64,000 nt of DNA from Ahrensia sp. (GTDB lineage: Bacteria; Pseudomonadota; Alphaproteobacteria; Rhizobiales; Rhizobiaceae): contig PAKZ01000028.1 of assembly GCA_002706335.1 (NCBI GenBank), forward strand, positions 1-64,000, written 5' to 3'. Below are positions 36,220 to 45,122 of the stretch, in pieces; position 1 is the stretch's first letter; each line of letters begins with the position of its first letter. The notes beneath the pieces were generated by a model. The model saw only the letters and a list, made by a program, of their open reading frames with translations, was not told the origin of the DNA and did no database searches. The position numbers and the translations under genes are program-made.

Positions 36220-36948
36220 ATGCAGCTCGAACACAAACACACAGCCGAGGCGATCCGTCTTCGCCTCGCGAATGGCCACAAACCCAATTACCTGCGCGAT
36301 TGGGTCTATGGCGGCATCGACGGCGCCGTGACCACCTTCGCCATCGTCGCGGGGGTGGTCGGCGCCTCGCTGTCGGCGCATGTCGTCATCATTCTGGGCC
36401 TTGCCAACCTCTTCGCCGACGGCCTGTCCATGGCCGCCAGCAACTATTCGGGCACCAAGACGGAGGTCGACGACCGTGACCGCCTGAGGGAAATGGAGAT
36501 CCGCCACATCTCGCTCGATCCCGAAGGCGAACGAGAGGAAATCCGCCAGATCATGGCGATGAAGGGCCTCTCGGGCGAAACGCTGGAGCGCACGGTCGAG
36601 GCGATCACGTCTGACCGCGAGCGCTGGATTACCATGATGCTGACCGAGGAACACGGTCAGGCGATCATCTTGCGCGACCCGATGACCTCCGCCCTATCCA
36701 CCTTCGCCGCATTCCTGATCTGCGGCGCGGTGCCGCTTCTGCCCTATGTGCTCATGCCGGCGGACCAGGCGATGCCCGTAGCGCTGACGCTCACGTCGGC
36801 CGTGTTCTTCGCCATCGGCTCGATGAAGAGCCGCTGGGCGGTCACGCCCTGGTGGAAATCGGGGATAGAGACTCTCGCGATCGGACTCGCGGCCGCCGGC
36901 GCCGCCTTCCTGATCGGATACCTGCTGCGAGACTGGGCGGCGGCTTAG
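36220..36948 (+). CDS. VIT1/CCC1-family metal transporter
   Basis: A 242-residue membrane protein of the VIT1/CCC1 family, iron or manganese exporters. It has the family pattern [40 protein letters not shown] with intramembrane acidic residues, a cytoplasmic metal-binding helical stretch ([25 protein letters not shown]), and three C-terminal helices. ATG 36220 has no strong Shine-Dalgarno; TTG 36193, preceded by AAAGGAGAG at 14 bases, is an alternative. It is divergent from the MFS copy 1 gene, convergent with the cyclase. Confidence 0.85.
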   Translation: MQLEHKHTAEAIRLRLANGHKPNYLRDWVYGGIDGAVTTFAIVAGVVGASLSAHVVIILGLANLFADGLSMAASNYSGTKTEVDDRDRLREMEIRHISLDPEGEREEIRQIMAMKGLSGETLERTVEAITSDRERWITMMLTEEHGQAIILRDPMTSALSTFAAFLICGAVPLLPYVLMPADQAMPVALTLTSAVFFAIGSMKSRWAVTPWWKSGIETLAIGLAAAGAAFLIGYLLRDWAAA

Positions 36949-36958
36949 GATTGGATCC

Positions 36959-38437
36959 CTAAGCGCGAAGTCGTTCGCTCACCGGCTTTTCTCCGTCGTC
37001 GCCAATCGTGGTCCGGCCGCGTCCCTCGCCCTTCGAGCGATAGAGAAACCGATCGGCAGCCGTGATGACCTCGCGCGCCGCCTGCCCGTCGCGCGGCCAG
37101 ATCGCGATACCCACGCTGGCTCCGATCTTCAGATTATGGCCGTGATAGGACACCGGCTCGGAAGCATCCGCGACAAGGCTGTCGCCAAGCCATTGCAGGT
37201 GATCGCCGTCGACCTGTTTCGTCACCGCCGCGATGAACTCGTCGCCACCGATCCGCGCCACAATACCCCGGTCGCCAATACGACCTTGGAACCGTTGCGC
37301 GACAGCCCGCAGAACGGCGTCGCCGGCATGGTGGCCGAACGTGTCATTGACTTCCTTGAAGCGGTCGAGGTCGATGCAGATAATCGCGACCGGATCGCTC
37401 CGGCCAATCAGTTTTTCGAGTGCCTGGTCGAACTGGTGGCGGTTGGGCAGTCCGGTCAACGCATCATGCGCCGCCATGTGGCGGTTACGCTCCTCGCTCT
37501 CGGCAAGGGCCCGCAAGGCGCGTCCATGCCGCGTCACGATATAGAAAAGCACCGCGCAGATCAGCGCGCAAAGGCCGATCGCGATCGGCGCTACCGCGCG
37601 GATGATCGCGGGACGTGGCGCGTGCGGGTGCCATCGGAAAGCAAGTTCGGGAGCCTCACCGTCGTTCGGCAGCACGATATGCGAAATCGGCAGCTCCGAC
37701 GGCACGAACGGGACGACGTCCGGAGCCGACAACCCCAACCGATGGCCAAGTTCCGAGATCGCCTGCCGTGTCAGCGGCTTGAAGGCGATGAAAACGGTGT
37801 CTTCGCCGTCCTTGATCGCGAAATCCTCGGTCTCCGGCACGATGACCTGCGCGATCGCGATACCCGGCATCCCGTCCCATGTCCGGATCGCCGTCGCCTG
37901 TAACCCGCGCACCACGTCGACATTTCCCGCCGGAATGAGAAAGCCCTTTCCTGCCCGCACGCGCTTGGCTTCGAAATGTCGGCGCGCTGAGGAGGTCAGA
38001 TCGGCATTGGCTTCGACAATTGAGAGTTTTCCGGGATTGCGCAGGATCTGGTCGCCGATGACCGCGACACCGGCCTTTCCGTCGGGTGCAACGGTAAAGG
38101 CCCACTCGTAGCCGAGCCCATCGATCATCCAGTCGGCGATCTGCTCCTGCACGAAGTCCATGTTCTCGCCGCCCTTGGCCGCCAACGCCTCGACGGCTGC
38201 GTCCCAGAAGGCGATCTCGGAATGCTCGCTGATCGCTTGCTGGGTCATCCTGTCGAACTCGAGGCTCGTTGACCGCATGTCTGCATCGAGCGCGAACTTG
38301 TCCGCCTCGCGTGTCGAAAACTGAATGACGATCGCAATCGTCGCCAGGAATGCAATGACCATGGCGCCCGCCGCCAGATAAACCCGTCGGGCAACCCCTG
38401 TTCTCGCAGCCGCCAGCGACAAATCGAATGAAGCCAT
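36959..38437 (-). CDS. membrane diguanylate cyclase (CHASE4-GGDEF)
   Basis: A 492-residue sensor cyclase that would make c-di-GMP. Transmembrane helices at about 18-42 and 280-302 enclose a CHASE4-like periplasmic sensor (STSLEFDRMTQQAISEHSEI and later GYEWAFTVAPDG). The cyclase domain (about 325-480) has DALTGLPNRHQFD and an intact GGDEF (RIGGDEFIAAV). The inhibitory I-site RxxD five residues before GGDEF is absent (the residues are GDRG). It sits between the VIT1-like gene and the second MFS gene. The signal is unknown. Confidence 0.88.
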   Translation of the reverse strand: MASFDLSLAAARTGVARRVYLAAGAMVIAFLATIAIVIQFSTREADKFALDADMRSTSLEFDRMTQQAISEHSEIAFWDAAVEALAAKGGENMDFVQEQIADWMIDGLGYEWAFTVAPDGKAGVAVIGDQILRNPGKLSIVEANADLTSSARRHFEAKRVRAGKGFLIPAGNVDVVRGLQATAIRTWDGMPGIAIAQVIVPETEDFAIKDGEDTVFIAFKPLTRQAISELGHRLGLSAPDVVPFVPSELPISHIVLPNDGEAPELAFRWHPHAPRPAIIRAVAPIAIGLCALICAVLFYIVTRHGRALRALAESEERNRHMAAHDALTGLPNRHQFDQALEKLIGRSDPVAIICIDLDRFKEVNDTFGHHAGDAVLRAVAQRFQGRIGDRGIVARIGGDEFIAAVTKQVDGDHLQWLGDSLVADASEPVSYHGHNLKIGASVGIAIWPRDGQAAREVITAADRFLYRSKGEGRGRTTIGDDGEKPVSERLRA

Positions 38438-38537
38438 GCCGTAGCCCCCTGTTTGCGCCGGACCATAGCCGAAAGAACTGAACAGACGATTGACCGGGGC
38501 AATGCATCTGCGGCCGCCTCAATTTAATGCAGCTATT

Positions 38538-39782
38538 TCAAGGGACTGCGACTTGAACCGGAATCGATTTGCGAACAGCCGCCCTTTTCCGCGCGACCGG
38601 TTCGGCGAAAAGCACGAGCACCGCGGCGACTGCCGCATAGCCCGCCATCGTCTGGATCATCACTGGTAGCGAAACGCCGGCATCAATCAGCCAGCCGCTC
38701 AGCCCCGGCCCGATTGCCGAGGCGAAGACCATGATCGCGGTTACAAGCGATTTGACGGCGCCAAGATGCCGCGTGCCGTACAATTCCGGCCAGATCGCGC
38801 CGAGTACGACGGAATAGACGCCGAACGCCACGCCCATGCCCGCCATGAAGACCAGGATCGCGACGGTCGAAGAAATCGTGCCAAGCGCCAGCGTGGCGAC
38901 GGCCATGGCGGCAAGCATGACCGGCAGCATGACGGTGGAATGGAAACGATCGGTCACAAACCCCGTCGCGAATGTCGCAGCCACGGCGAAAACAGACAAT
39001 ACCGGGGTCGATCCGGCGAACTGCGCCAGCGACCAGCCGCGCAACTCGGTAAGATAGACCTGGTGAAAGAACACCGTCGTCCCGATCAGAGACGGCGCGA
39101 TCAGGCCCGGCAGCAACAGCCAGAACAACGGATCCCGAAGCATTTCGCCGGACGCCCATTGCCGCCCTTCGTCGCGATAGCCCGCTTCGGCGGCGGACTG
39201 TTCGCGCGGCTTCCGCGTCAACAGGAAAACCGCAGGCAACACGATCAGAATGAAGAAGACAGCATTGATCATCCATGCGCCGCGCCATCCCGCAAAGGCG
39301 GCGAACGCCACGAAGCTGATCGGCATGACGCTCTCGGCGAACTGGTGGCCGAGCGCCGCGGTCGACATCGCCTTGCCGCGGTTAAGCGAGAACCATCGGC
39401 CCATGGCCGTCATGGCCGTCTGGTTCATCAGCCCCTGTCCGAACATTCGCAGCCCGGCGATCGCGATGAAGACGATGGCGGCCGACCACGCATTGGCGAG
39501 CAGCAGCATGCACGCTCCGAGACCGAGAATAACCAGCGCGGCATAACGTTCGATCGGCATCCTGTCCGCGAGCCGACCCGCGAACGGGATTGTCGCTGCG
39601 CTCGCCAGTGTGGCGAACATGTAGAGACCGCCGAATTCGCCGTGACTGAGCGCCAGATCCTCGCGGATACCGCCACTGGACAGCGCTACATAAAAATTCT
39701 GACCGTAACTCGCGAAAAACGTCAGCAGGAATCCGCCGGCCAGCCAGCGCGCGTTTTCGCGCAGGAAGGGAAAAAAGCTCAT
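38538..39782 (-). CDS. MFS transporter, copy 2
   Basis: A 414-residue, twelve-helix MFS protein starting MSFFPFLRENARWLAGGFLL. It is clearly paralogous to the MFS gene at 34770-36005: both have Y-G-Q-x-F, S-x-G-G-I-R, L-S-x-G-E-F-G and ATLASA at the same positions, and both share L-R-D-P-x-F-x-L-L-L in the middle loop. The longer upstream frame (to 39911) overlaps nadE and lacks coding character. Substrate unknown. Confidence 0.85.
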   Translation of the reverse strand: MSFFPFLRENARWLAGGFLLTFFASYGQNFYVALSSGGIREDLALSHGEFGGLYMFATLASAATIPFAGRLADRMPIERYAALVILGLGACMLLLANAWSAAIVFIAIAGLRMFGQGLMNQTAMTAMGRWFSLNRGKAMSTAALGHQFAESVMPISFVAFAAFAGWRGAWMINAVFFILIVLPAVFLLTRKPREQSAAEAGYRDEGRQWASGEMLRDPLFWLLLPGLIAPSLIGTTVFFHQVYLTELRGWSLAQFAGSTPVLSVFAVAATFATGFVTDRFHSTVMLPVMLAAMAVATLALGTISSTVAILVFMAGMGVAFGVYSVVLGAIWPELYGTRHLGAVKSLVTAIMVFASAIGPGLSGWLIDAGVSLPVMIQTMAGYAAVAAVLVLFAEPVARKRAAVRKSIPVQVAVP

Positions 39783-39858
39783 TGTCGACTGATCGCAGAA
39801 GCGAAACGATTTCTCAAATCGAAAACAGGGATGAGATTGCGGAACGGTCCGCGCTTCT

Positions 39859-41532
39859 TCACGTCCTGTCGCGAAACCGGTTGGTGATCGGATAGCGCCG
39901 GTCGCGACCAAAATTCTTACGGGTGATCTTCACACCCGGCGCCGACTGCCGACGCTTGTATTCGGCGATGTAGAGCAGGTGTTCGATCCGGTGGACGAGT
40001 TCGCGGTCATGGCCGCGCGCGACGATGTCGTCGACGGCCATCTCGTGTTCGACGAGGCTTTCCAGAATATCGTCGAGTACCGGATAAGGCGGCAGCGAAT
40101 CCTGGTCGGTCTGGTCGGGCCGAAGCTCGGCCGACGGTTCCTTGTCGATGATGTTCTGCGGAATGACCAAGCCGGTCGGACCGAGCGCGCCAGGCGGCGT
40201 GTGTGCGTTGCGCCAGCGCGCCAGCGCATAGACCTGCATCTTGTAAAGGTCCTTGATCGGGTTGAACCCCCCGTTCATGTCGCCGTAGAGCGTCGCATAG
40301 CCGACGCTCATCTCCGACTTGTTGCCGGTCGTTACCACCATCGAGCCAAACTTGTTGGAGACCGCCATCAGGATGGTGCCACGCGTTCGGCTTTGCAGGT
40401 TTTCTTCGGTGACGCCGCTCTCGGTGCCCTCAAACAGGCTCGACAGCGCGCTCATGAACCCTTCGACAGGTTCCCTGATCGGCACGACATCGTAACGGCA
40501 GCCGAGCATCTTGGCGCAGATCTCCGCATCGGCCAGCGATTCCGAGGACGTGTATTTGTAGGGCAGCATAATGGCGTGCAGGCGCTCCTCGCCCAGCGCA
40601 TCGACAGCAAGCGCGGCGCATATCGCGGAATCTATGCCGCCCGAAAGGCCCAGTACCACGCTCTTGAAACCGTTCTTGTTGACGTAATCGCGAAGCCCCA
40701 GCATGCACGCGCGGTAATCCGCCTCCTCGCCCTCAGGGATCCGTGACATCGGCCCCTCGTCGCAGAACCAGCCTTCCTCCCCGCGCCGCCATGTCGTGAC
40801 GATGACCTGATCCTCGAACTGGCTCATCTGGAAGGCGAGTTTGCGGTCCGCGTTGAAGGCAAAGGATGCGCCGTCGAAGACCAGTTCGTCCTGCCCGCCA
40901 AGCTGGTTGGCGTAGAGAACCGGCAAATCGCTCTCAATCACCTGCCGGATGACCACCTGATGGCGAACATCGATTTTGCCGCGATAATAGGGCGATCCGT
41001 TGGGGACCAGCAGGATCTCCGCGCCGCTCTCGGCCAACGTCTCGCAAACACCGAGATCGCCCCAGATATCTTCACAGACCGGAATCCCGAGGCGAATGCC
41101 ACGAAAATCCACCGGGCCCGGCATCGGACCTTCGTGGAAAACACGCTTTTCGTCGAATTCACCGTAATTCGGCAGATCGACCTTGTGGCGCTCCGCCGTG
41201 ACCTTGCCGCCGTCGAGTACCATCACCGAATTGTGTCGCAATGCGCCGCGCGCCAGAGGTACGCCGATCACGACCCCCGGGCCGCCATCGGCGGTATCTT
41301 CGGCAAACTCCCGCACCGCCCTCTCGCAGGCCGCCAGGAAGGCCGGCTTCATCACGAGATCTTCGGGCGGATAGCCGGAGATGAACAGTTCGGTGAACAG
41401 AACGAGATCGGCACGATGCCGCGCCGCATCGGCGCGGGCTTCACGCGCCTTGGCGAGATTGCCGGCAATATCGCCGACGGTCGGGTTCAATTGCGCAACG
41501 GCTATGCGCAGAACATCGGGGGCTTGGCTCAT
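39859..41532 (-). CDS. nadE: glutamine-dependent NAD synthetase
   Basis: A 557-residue enzyme with an N-terminal nitrilase-type glutaminase (catalytic Glu in FTELFISGYPPEDL, Lys in AERHKVDLPNYGEF, Cys in GIPVCEDIWGDLG) and a C-terminal NAD synthetase with the P-loop VLGLSGGIDSAICAALAVD. It makes NAD from deamido-NAD, ATP and glutamine. Length fits the bacterial two-domain form. Monocistronic, 76 bases upstream (in sequence order after) of MFS copy 2. Confidence 0.94.
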   Translation of the reverse strand: MSQAPDVLRIAVAQLNPTVGDIAGNLAKAREARADAARHRADLVLFTELFISGYPPEDLVMKPAFLAACERAVREFAEDTADGGPGVVIGVPLARGALRHNSVMVLDGGKVTAERHKVDLPNYGEFDEKRVFHEGPMPGPVDFRGIRLGIPVCEDIWGDLGVCETLAESGAEILLVPNGSPYYRGKIDVRHQVVIRQVIESDLPVLYANQLGGQDELVFDGASFAFNADRKLAFQMSQFEDQVIVTTWRRGEEGWFCDEGPMSRIPEGEEADYRACMLGLRDYVNKNGFKSVVLGLSGGIDSAICAALAVDALGEERLHAIMLPYKYTSSESLADAEICAKMLGCRYDVVPIREPVEGFMSALSSLFEGTESGVTEENLQSRTRGTILMAVSNKFGSMVVTTGNKSEMSVGYATLYGDMNGGFNPIKDLYKMQVYALARWRNAHTPPGALGPTGLVIPQNIIDKEPSAELRPDQTDQDSLPPYPVLDDILESLVEHEMAVDDIVARGHDRELVHRIEHLLYIAEYKRRQSAPGVKITRKNFGRDRRYPITNRFRDRT

Positions 41533-41627
41533 GCGCGAGCATTAGCCCGCAAAACTATCAAGGGCAATCGGGGAGAACGCGCCGGCGCGGATCGTTACGC
41601 GATCCGCCGCCGGCGACAAATTATGCC

Positions 41628-41870
41628 TTAGCGGCCGCCGCGCTGCGCAGGGCGCTTGCGACCCGGCAGCAGGCCTTCGCGCTGCGCCAGCTTACGTGCG
41701 GCCTTGCGGTTGCGGCGCACAGCCTCGCCCTTTTCGCGGGCGCGCTTCTCGGACGGCTTTTCGTAGGCCCGGCGCGACTTCATCTCACGGAAAAGACCTT
41801 CGCGCTGCATTTTCTTCTTCAGGACCCGAAGGGCCTGGTCGACGTTGTTGTCTCTGACGAGAACTTGCAA
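41628..41870 (-). CDS. rpsU: 30S ribosomal protein S21
   Basis: Eighty residues from a TTG start: the conserved rhizobial N terminus is (M)[20 protein letters not shown], followed by [20 protein letters not shown] and a long Arg/Lys tail. The TTG at 41870 is preferred because AGGAAG stands immediately upstream at proper spacing; the ATG at 41882 would add MRKP and has no Shine-Dalgarno. S21 sits near the 30S platform and the anti-Shine-Dalgarno. Confidence 0.9.
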   Translation of the reverse strand: MQVLVRDNNVDQALRVLKKKMQREGLFREMKSRRAYEKPSEKRAREKGEAVRRNRKAARKLAQREGLLPGRKRPAQRGGR

Positions 41871-42380
41871 TGGCTTCCTCATTCGGTTCGTGTTCTGGCG
41901 CCGCATTCGGAGCGACGCCGGGAAATCGCGGCCAACCGCGAAAAGGCGGCATGGAAAGGCAACGATGAAATCGCCGGATAGGACGATGCGCGCAGAGCGC
42001 TCCGTTGCACGCAGGTTGCGGGCCGGCGCCAGCCGGTTCGCGGATACAAAGGCCGAAAGAAGTGTAGCTCTTCGACGCATCGCGCAACGTCCGGTTCAGC
42101 GCGGGTGCCAAACCGGTTAGTGTGCATATAACGACGTTGCTCCCGAATTGCCACGCCCAATGGCAAAAAAGCAGGATGCACTATCGTCACGGAATTCATC
42201 TCCTCCTTTCGAAATATTCTGGCAGGCGCCGGCTTGCTGTTCGCGTTAGCCCGCATGTCGTCTTTTGTTCAAATTGCAAATCCGCCTCCGAATCGAACTG
42301 TTGCTCAGCGGTCTATTTCTCCTTGCCGGCTCCCTCATTTTCGCAAACTGTGTCTTTGGATGGAGACCAGGCAGGCAAAG
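41871..42380. other. 510-base stretch without a supported gene
   Basis: Between rpsU (minus) and the acylphosphatase gene (plus), I see no convincing coding region. A minus-strand frame from 42199, preceded by AAAGGAGGAG, begins plausibly (MNSVTIVHPAFLPLGVAI) but becomes Arg/Ser-rich. The area should contain the rpsU promoter and a long 5' leader. No strong hairpin or riboswitch was recognised. Confidence 0.5.
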
Positions 42381-42665
42381 ATGAACGATCCGCGGAAAAC
42401 AGTCCTCGCCCGCATCACCGGCCGGGTGCAGGGCGTTTCGTTCAGGGCATGGACACGGTCGGCAGCGATGAAACTCGATCTGTCGGGATGGGTGCGCAAT
42501 GAGACCGACGGGTCCGTAACCGCCCTTCTGTCAGGACCGCCCAGCACAGTGGACCGCATGGTCGAATTGCTGTGGCAAGGTTCGCCGCATTCCAGCGTCA
42601 ACGAAGTGAAAATCACGCAGAAAGAGGCGGACGGCGCGACCGGATCATTTAAAATTATTCAATGA
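42381..42665 (+). CDS. acylphosphatase
   Basis: A 94-residue acylphosphatase that hydrolyses acyl phosphates such as acetyl phosphate. The catalytic loop ITGRVQGVSFRAWTRSAA contains the conserved Arg (in SFRAW), and the catalytic Asn is in LSGWVRNETDGSV. ATG 42381 is chosen because it starts just before the core; ATG 42360 is possible. It precedes the BLUF gene by 127 bases on the same strand. Confidence 0.9.
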   Translation: MNDPRKTVLARITGRVQGVSFRAWTRSAAMKLDLSGWVRNETDGSVTALLSGPPSTVDRMVELLWQGSPHSSVNEVKITQKEADGATGSFKIIQ

Positions 42666-42792
42666 ACGCAACGCTTTGTGACGGCAGCTGCAATTGATCG
42701 TAATAATATCACTCGATGTGTCATATTTTATCGACGAGGCGGCCTCTACGTTCCATGATGGCTGCGAAGGGACCCAATACGGAGCACACGCC

Positions 42793-43122
42793 ATGTACAG
42801 GCTATTTTATATGAGCACGGCGCGGCGCGATCTCGAGAAGGCGGAAGTCAACCGAATGCTCGCAGCCGCCGCCTTGAAGAATTCGCTCATGGGTATCACC
42901 GGAGCCATCGGTTATGACGGCGAGCGGTTCGCCCAGATCCTCGAAGGCGACAAGAACGACGTCACCGGTCTCATGGAAACGATCAGGGCGGACAATCGCC
43001 ACTCGGGCATTGTCATCATCGCGGAGAAAACCGTCGAACGCCGCATCTACGAAGGATGGGGCATGAAGCACATGGACAGCCTGATTTTCGACGATTTCGA
43101 AAGCGCAATGGCCGATGCCTGA
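42793..43122 (+). CDS. short BLUF blue-light photoreceptor
   Basis: A 109-residue single-domain BLUF protein, which binds FAD and senses blue light. Aligned to AppA by eye, all key residues are present: Tyr in RLFYMSTA, Asn in LKNSLMGITGAI, Gln in RFAQILEG, and Trp/Met in EGWGMKH. No output domain is attached, so it would act through a partner. Start ATG 42793, preceded by CGGAG. The stop is two bases from the convergent hemerythrin-like gene. Confidence 0.88.
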   Translation: MYRLFYMSTARRDLEKAEVNRMLAAAALKNSLMGITGAIGYDGERFAQILEGDKNDVTGLMETIRADNRHSGIVIIAEKTVERRIYEGWGMKHMDSLIFDDFESAMADA

Positions 43123-43124
43123 AC

Positions 43125-43715
43125 CTACATAAGTCCGAGCGTGTCCTCACCGCGATCGAGGATAACCGGAATGATCAGATCCTCCTCGTCTTCCAGATGG
43201 CGCAGCAGCATCGCGACGAGATCTTCCGTGTCGCCCGAGTAAGCGTCGGCGGCAAATCGCGCCGCATCGCGCCCCTCTCCCAGCTTTCCCAGGAATTCAT
43301 TGGCGCCCTGCGCATTGCGCTCCAGCGCGTCGTGAATGACGTGGTGATCGTTGTCGAGAAGATCGAAACCGCGCTTAAGCCCGGTTTCCGCCTGCACGAA
43401 GACGGGGAAATAATGCAGGTCCTCGATCTGATGGTGTCCATGCAATTGCTGCAGGAAAAACCGCAATCGCGGCACAAAGAACTGGGCGAAGGGCTGGGCT
43501 TCAAGCTGCCCTTCCCTGTACTGCGCGACGGATTGCGTGAGCATGCCCCCAATATCGCGAAACATGTCGTGACGCTGCAGCCAGAACTGCGCCATGCCGC
43601 CAAGATTGGCGTGCGTTTGCCAATCGTCACGCGGGTAGCGCTCGAACAGATAACGTAAGTCGGCCGGCAGCGTATCACGCCGTCCGAGGGTAAGTTCGGG
43701 AGAGATGTCGGTCAT
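43125..43715 (-). CDS. hemerythrin HHE-domain protein
   Basis: A 196-residue protein with a four-helix hemerythrin-like domain. Possible di-iron ligands lie in QQLHGHHQIEDLHYFP, DLLDNDHHVIHDALE and LRHLEDEEDLIIP. The N-terminal ~50 residues are extra. Such proteins sense or buffer oxygen, nitric oxide or iron. It is convergent with the BLUF gene, with no spacer, and divergent from no gene closer than the dioxygenase at 43756. Confidence 0.82.
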   Translation of the reverse strand: MTDISPELTLGRRDTLPADLRYLFERYPRDDWQTHANLGGMAQFWLQRHDMFRDIGGMLTQSVAQYREGQLEAQPFAQFFVPRLRFFLQQLHGHHQIEDLHYFPVFVQAETGLKRGFDLLDNDHHVIHDALERNAQGANEFLGKLGEGRDAARFAADAYSGDTEDLVAMLLRHLEDEEDLIIPVILDRGEDTLGLM

Positions 43716-43755
43716 TGCGCCAATGTGTCTTTTCCGCGCGCCGCTTCAAGAGCGA

Positions 43756-44553
43756 CTAGTGAAAGAACCAGGAATCCCAGGCAAAAAAGCCATATTGGCG
43801 CGAATGGTGGGCGCGCTCCGGTTTGGGTGCATCTCCTGCCGCGCCATAAGCGAAGAACAGCGGCAACAGGTGTTCGTCCGTTGGATGATTGTCAGCGATA
43901 AACGGCGCGCGCTCCCGCCAATCCAGAATTGCCTCGCGATCGCCCTTTTCGAACTGTTCCGCAAGCCATTCCGTGAAAGCTTCGATCTTGTGTGGTAGTT
44001 CGGGATCGGGATCCTTCCCGTAACGCATGGACGCAAAAATGGCGCGCAGATTATGGGTGATGTGGCCTGATCCGATCAGAAGGATTCCCTCTTCGCGCAA
44101 CGATGCGAGAGCCTTTCCAAGCGCATAATGGTAAGCGGCATCGCGGTTCGGATCGATGGACACCTGCACAACCGGGATGTCTGCATCCGGCCATGCCAGG
44201 ATCATCGGGTTCCAGGCACCATGGTCATAGCCGCGTTCAGGCGCGATACGCGGGTTTAGGCCGGCATCGGCCAGCATATGCGCGATCCGCATGGCGAGTT
44301 CCGGTTCTCCGGGCGCCGCATAGACCATCTCATAAAGCTCCTGCGAGAAGCCTCCGAAATCATAAATCATGGCTGGATGCGGATCGGTGACAACGACCGG
44401 ACCATCAGTCTCGAAATGCGCGGATACCATCACGATTGCTTTGGGCTTGGGCAGGAGCGAGCCAAGGCTCTTGAGAAAGTCACGCGCTTCCGATGGTTCG
44501 ATAACGACGTTCGGTCCGCCATGGGACACGAAAACACTGGGCATGGTCGTCAT
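43756..44553 (-). CDS. DODA-type extradiol dioxygenase family protein
   Basis: A 265-residue protein of the 4,5-DOPA dioxygenase/LigB family (YgiD-like). Metal-binding His residues fit VFVSHGGPN, VMVSAHFETDG and GYDHGAWNP, with the acid/base His in GSGHITHNL. Such enzymes use Fe(II) or Zn(II); natural substrates in bacteria are mostly unknown. ATG 44553 follows AAAGGAG by seven bases. Confidence 0.88.
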   Translation of the reverse strand: MTTMPSVFVSHGGPNVVIEPSEARDFLKSLGSLLPKPKAIVMVSAHFETDGPVVVTDPHPAMIYDFGGFSQELYEMVYAAPGEPELAMRIAHMLADAGLNPRIAPERGYDHGAWNPMILAWPDADIPVVQVSIDPNRDAAYHYALGKALASLREEGILLIGSGHITHNLRAIFASMRYGKDPDPELPHKIEAFTEWLAEQFEKGDREAILDWRERAPFIADNHPTDEHLLPLFFAYGAAGDAPKPERAHHSRQYGFFAWDSWFFH

Positions 44554-44644
44554 GATGACTCTCCTTTGCACAGCAGATAATACGAAACGACCGAGGGAAC
44601 GAGTAGACAGATAAAGACGTTGCGTTCAACAAATTGAAACAGTC

Positions 44645-45034
44645 TTATCGCTGCGCAAATTGCGGCAATCCATCGGCGATTTCATAATAGTCGCCCTTGT
44701 CGGCAACGTGAATATGATGGCCCGAGCGGAGCCCCGACGGTTTTTGGAATGAACCGGCCATGATCGAGGTTGCACCGCTTCCATTTGCCTTCCAGAACAG
44801 ATGCGATCCGCAAGTCTTGCAGAATCCGCGCATGGCTGTTTCGGAGGCAGCATACCAGGACAGATTTTGCGCGCCGGAGACCGATAGCTGATCATCTCCA
44901 CACGCCGTCGCTGCAACGATGTGGCCGCTTTGCTTGCGACATTGGCCACAATGGCAATAAATCACCTCGCGCACCGGGCCAGTCACTGCGAAGGTGACCG
45001 CGCCGCAGTGGCATTGGCCATTCCTGTTTTCCAT
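44645..45034 (-). CDS. GFA-family zinc protein
   Basis: A 129-residue protein of the glutathione-dependent formaldehyde-activating (GFA/CENP-V) family. Zinc cysteines occur in GQCHCGAVTF, YCHCGQCRKQSG and GFCKTCGSHLFW, the family arrangement. Activity on S-hydroxymethylglutathione is established only for some members. ATG 45034 follows AGGAG by six bases. A terminator-like hairpin lies upstream between it and the DAHP synthase gene. Confidence 0.9.
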   Translation of the reverse strand: MENRNGQCHCGAVTFAVTGPVREVIYCHCGQCRKQSGHIVAATACGDDQLSVSGAQNLSWYAASETAMRGFCKTCGSHLFWKANGSGATSIMAGSFQKPSGLRSGHHIHVADKGDYYEIADGLPQFAQR

Positions 45035-45057
45035 ATCGGTCTCCTGCAAAAGCAAAC

Positions 45058-45080
45058 GGGGGCGATCATGGATCGCCCCC
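45058..45080 (-). terminator. terminator-like hairpin after the DAHP synthase gene
   Basis: A perfect 10-bp stem (GGGGGCGATC with GATCGCCCCC) around ATG. On the minus strand it is followed by GTTTGCTTTTGC, a modest U tract. It lies 42 bases after the DAHP synthase stop and 24 bases before the GFA start. Confidence 0.7.
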
Positions 45081-45122
45081 GCCGATTTGGGTAGCTGATT
45101 TGCGACTAGGTAACGGCCGGGA

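Noticed and set aside
38766-39887. 373-codon plus-strand frame across the second MFS gene
   Set aside because: Low complexity and basic; shadow of the MFS gene.
41879-42199. Minus-strand frame starting MNSVTIVHPAF after AAAGGAGGAG
   Set aside because: The RBS is only 2-3 bases from the ATG, the frame runs into the rpsU start, and most of its codons give Arg/Ser-rich non-protein-like sequence. A very short peptide cannot be excluded.
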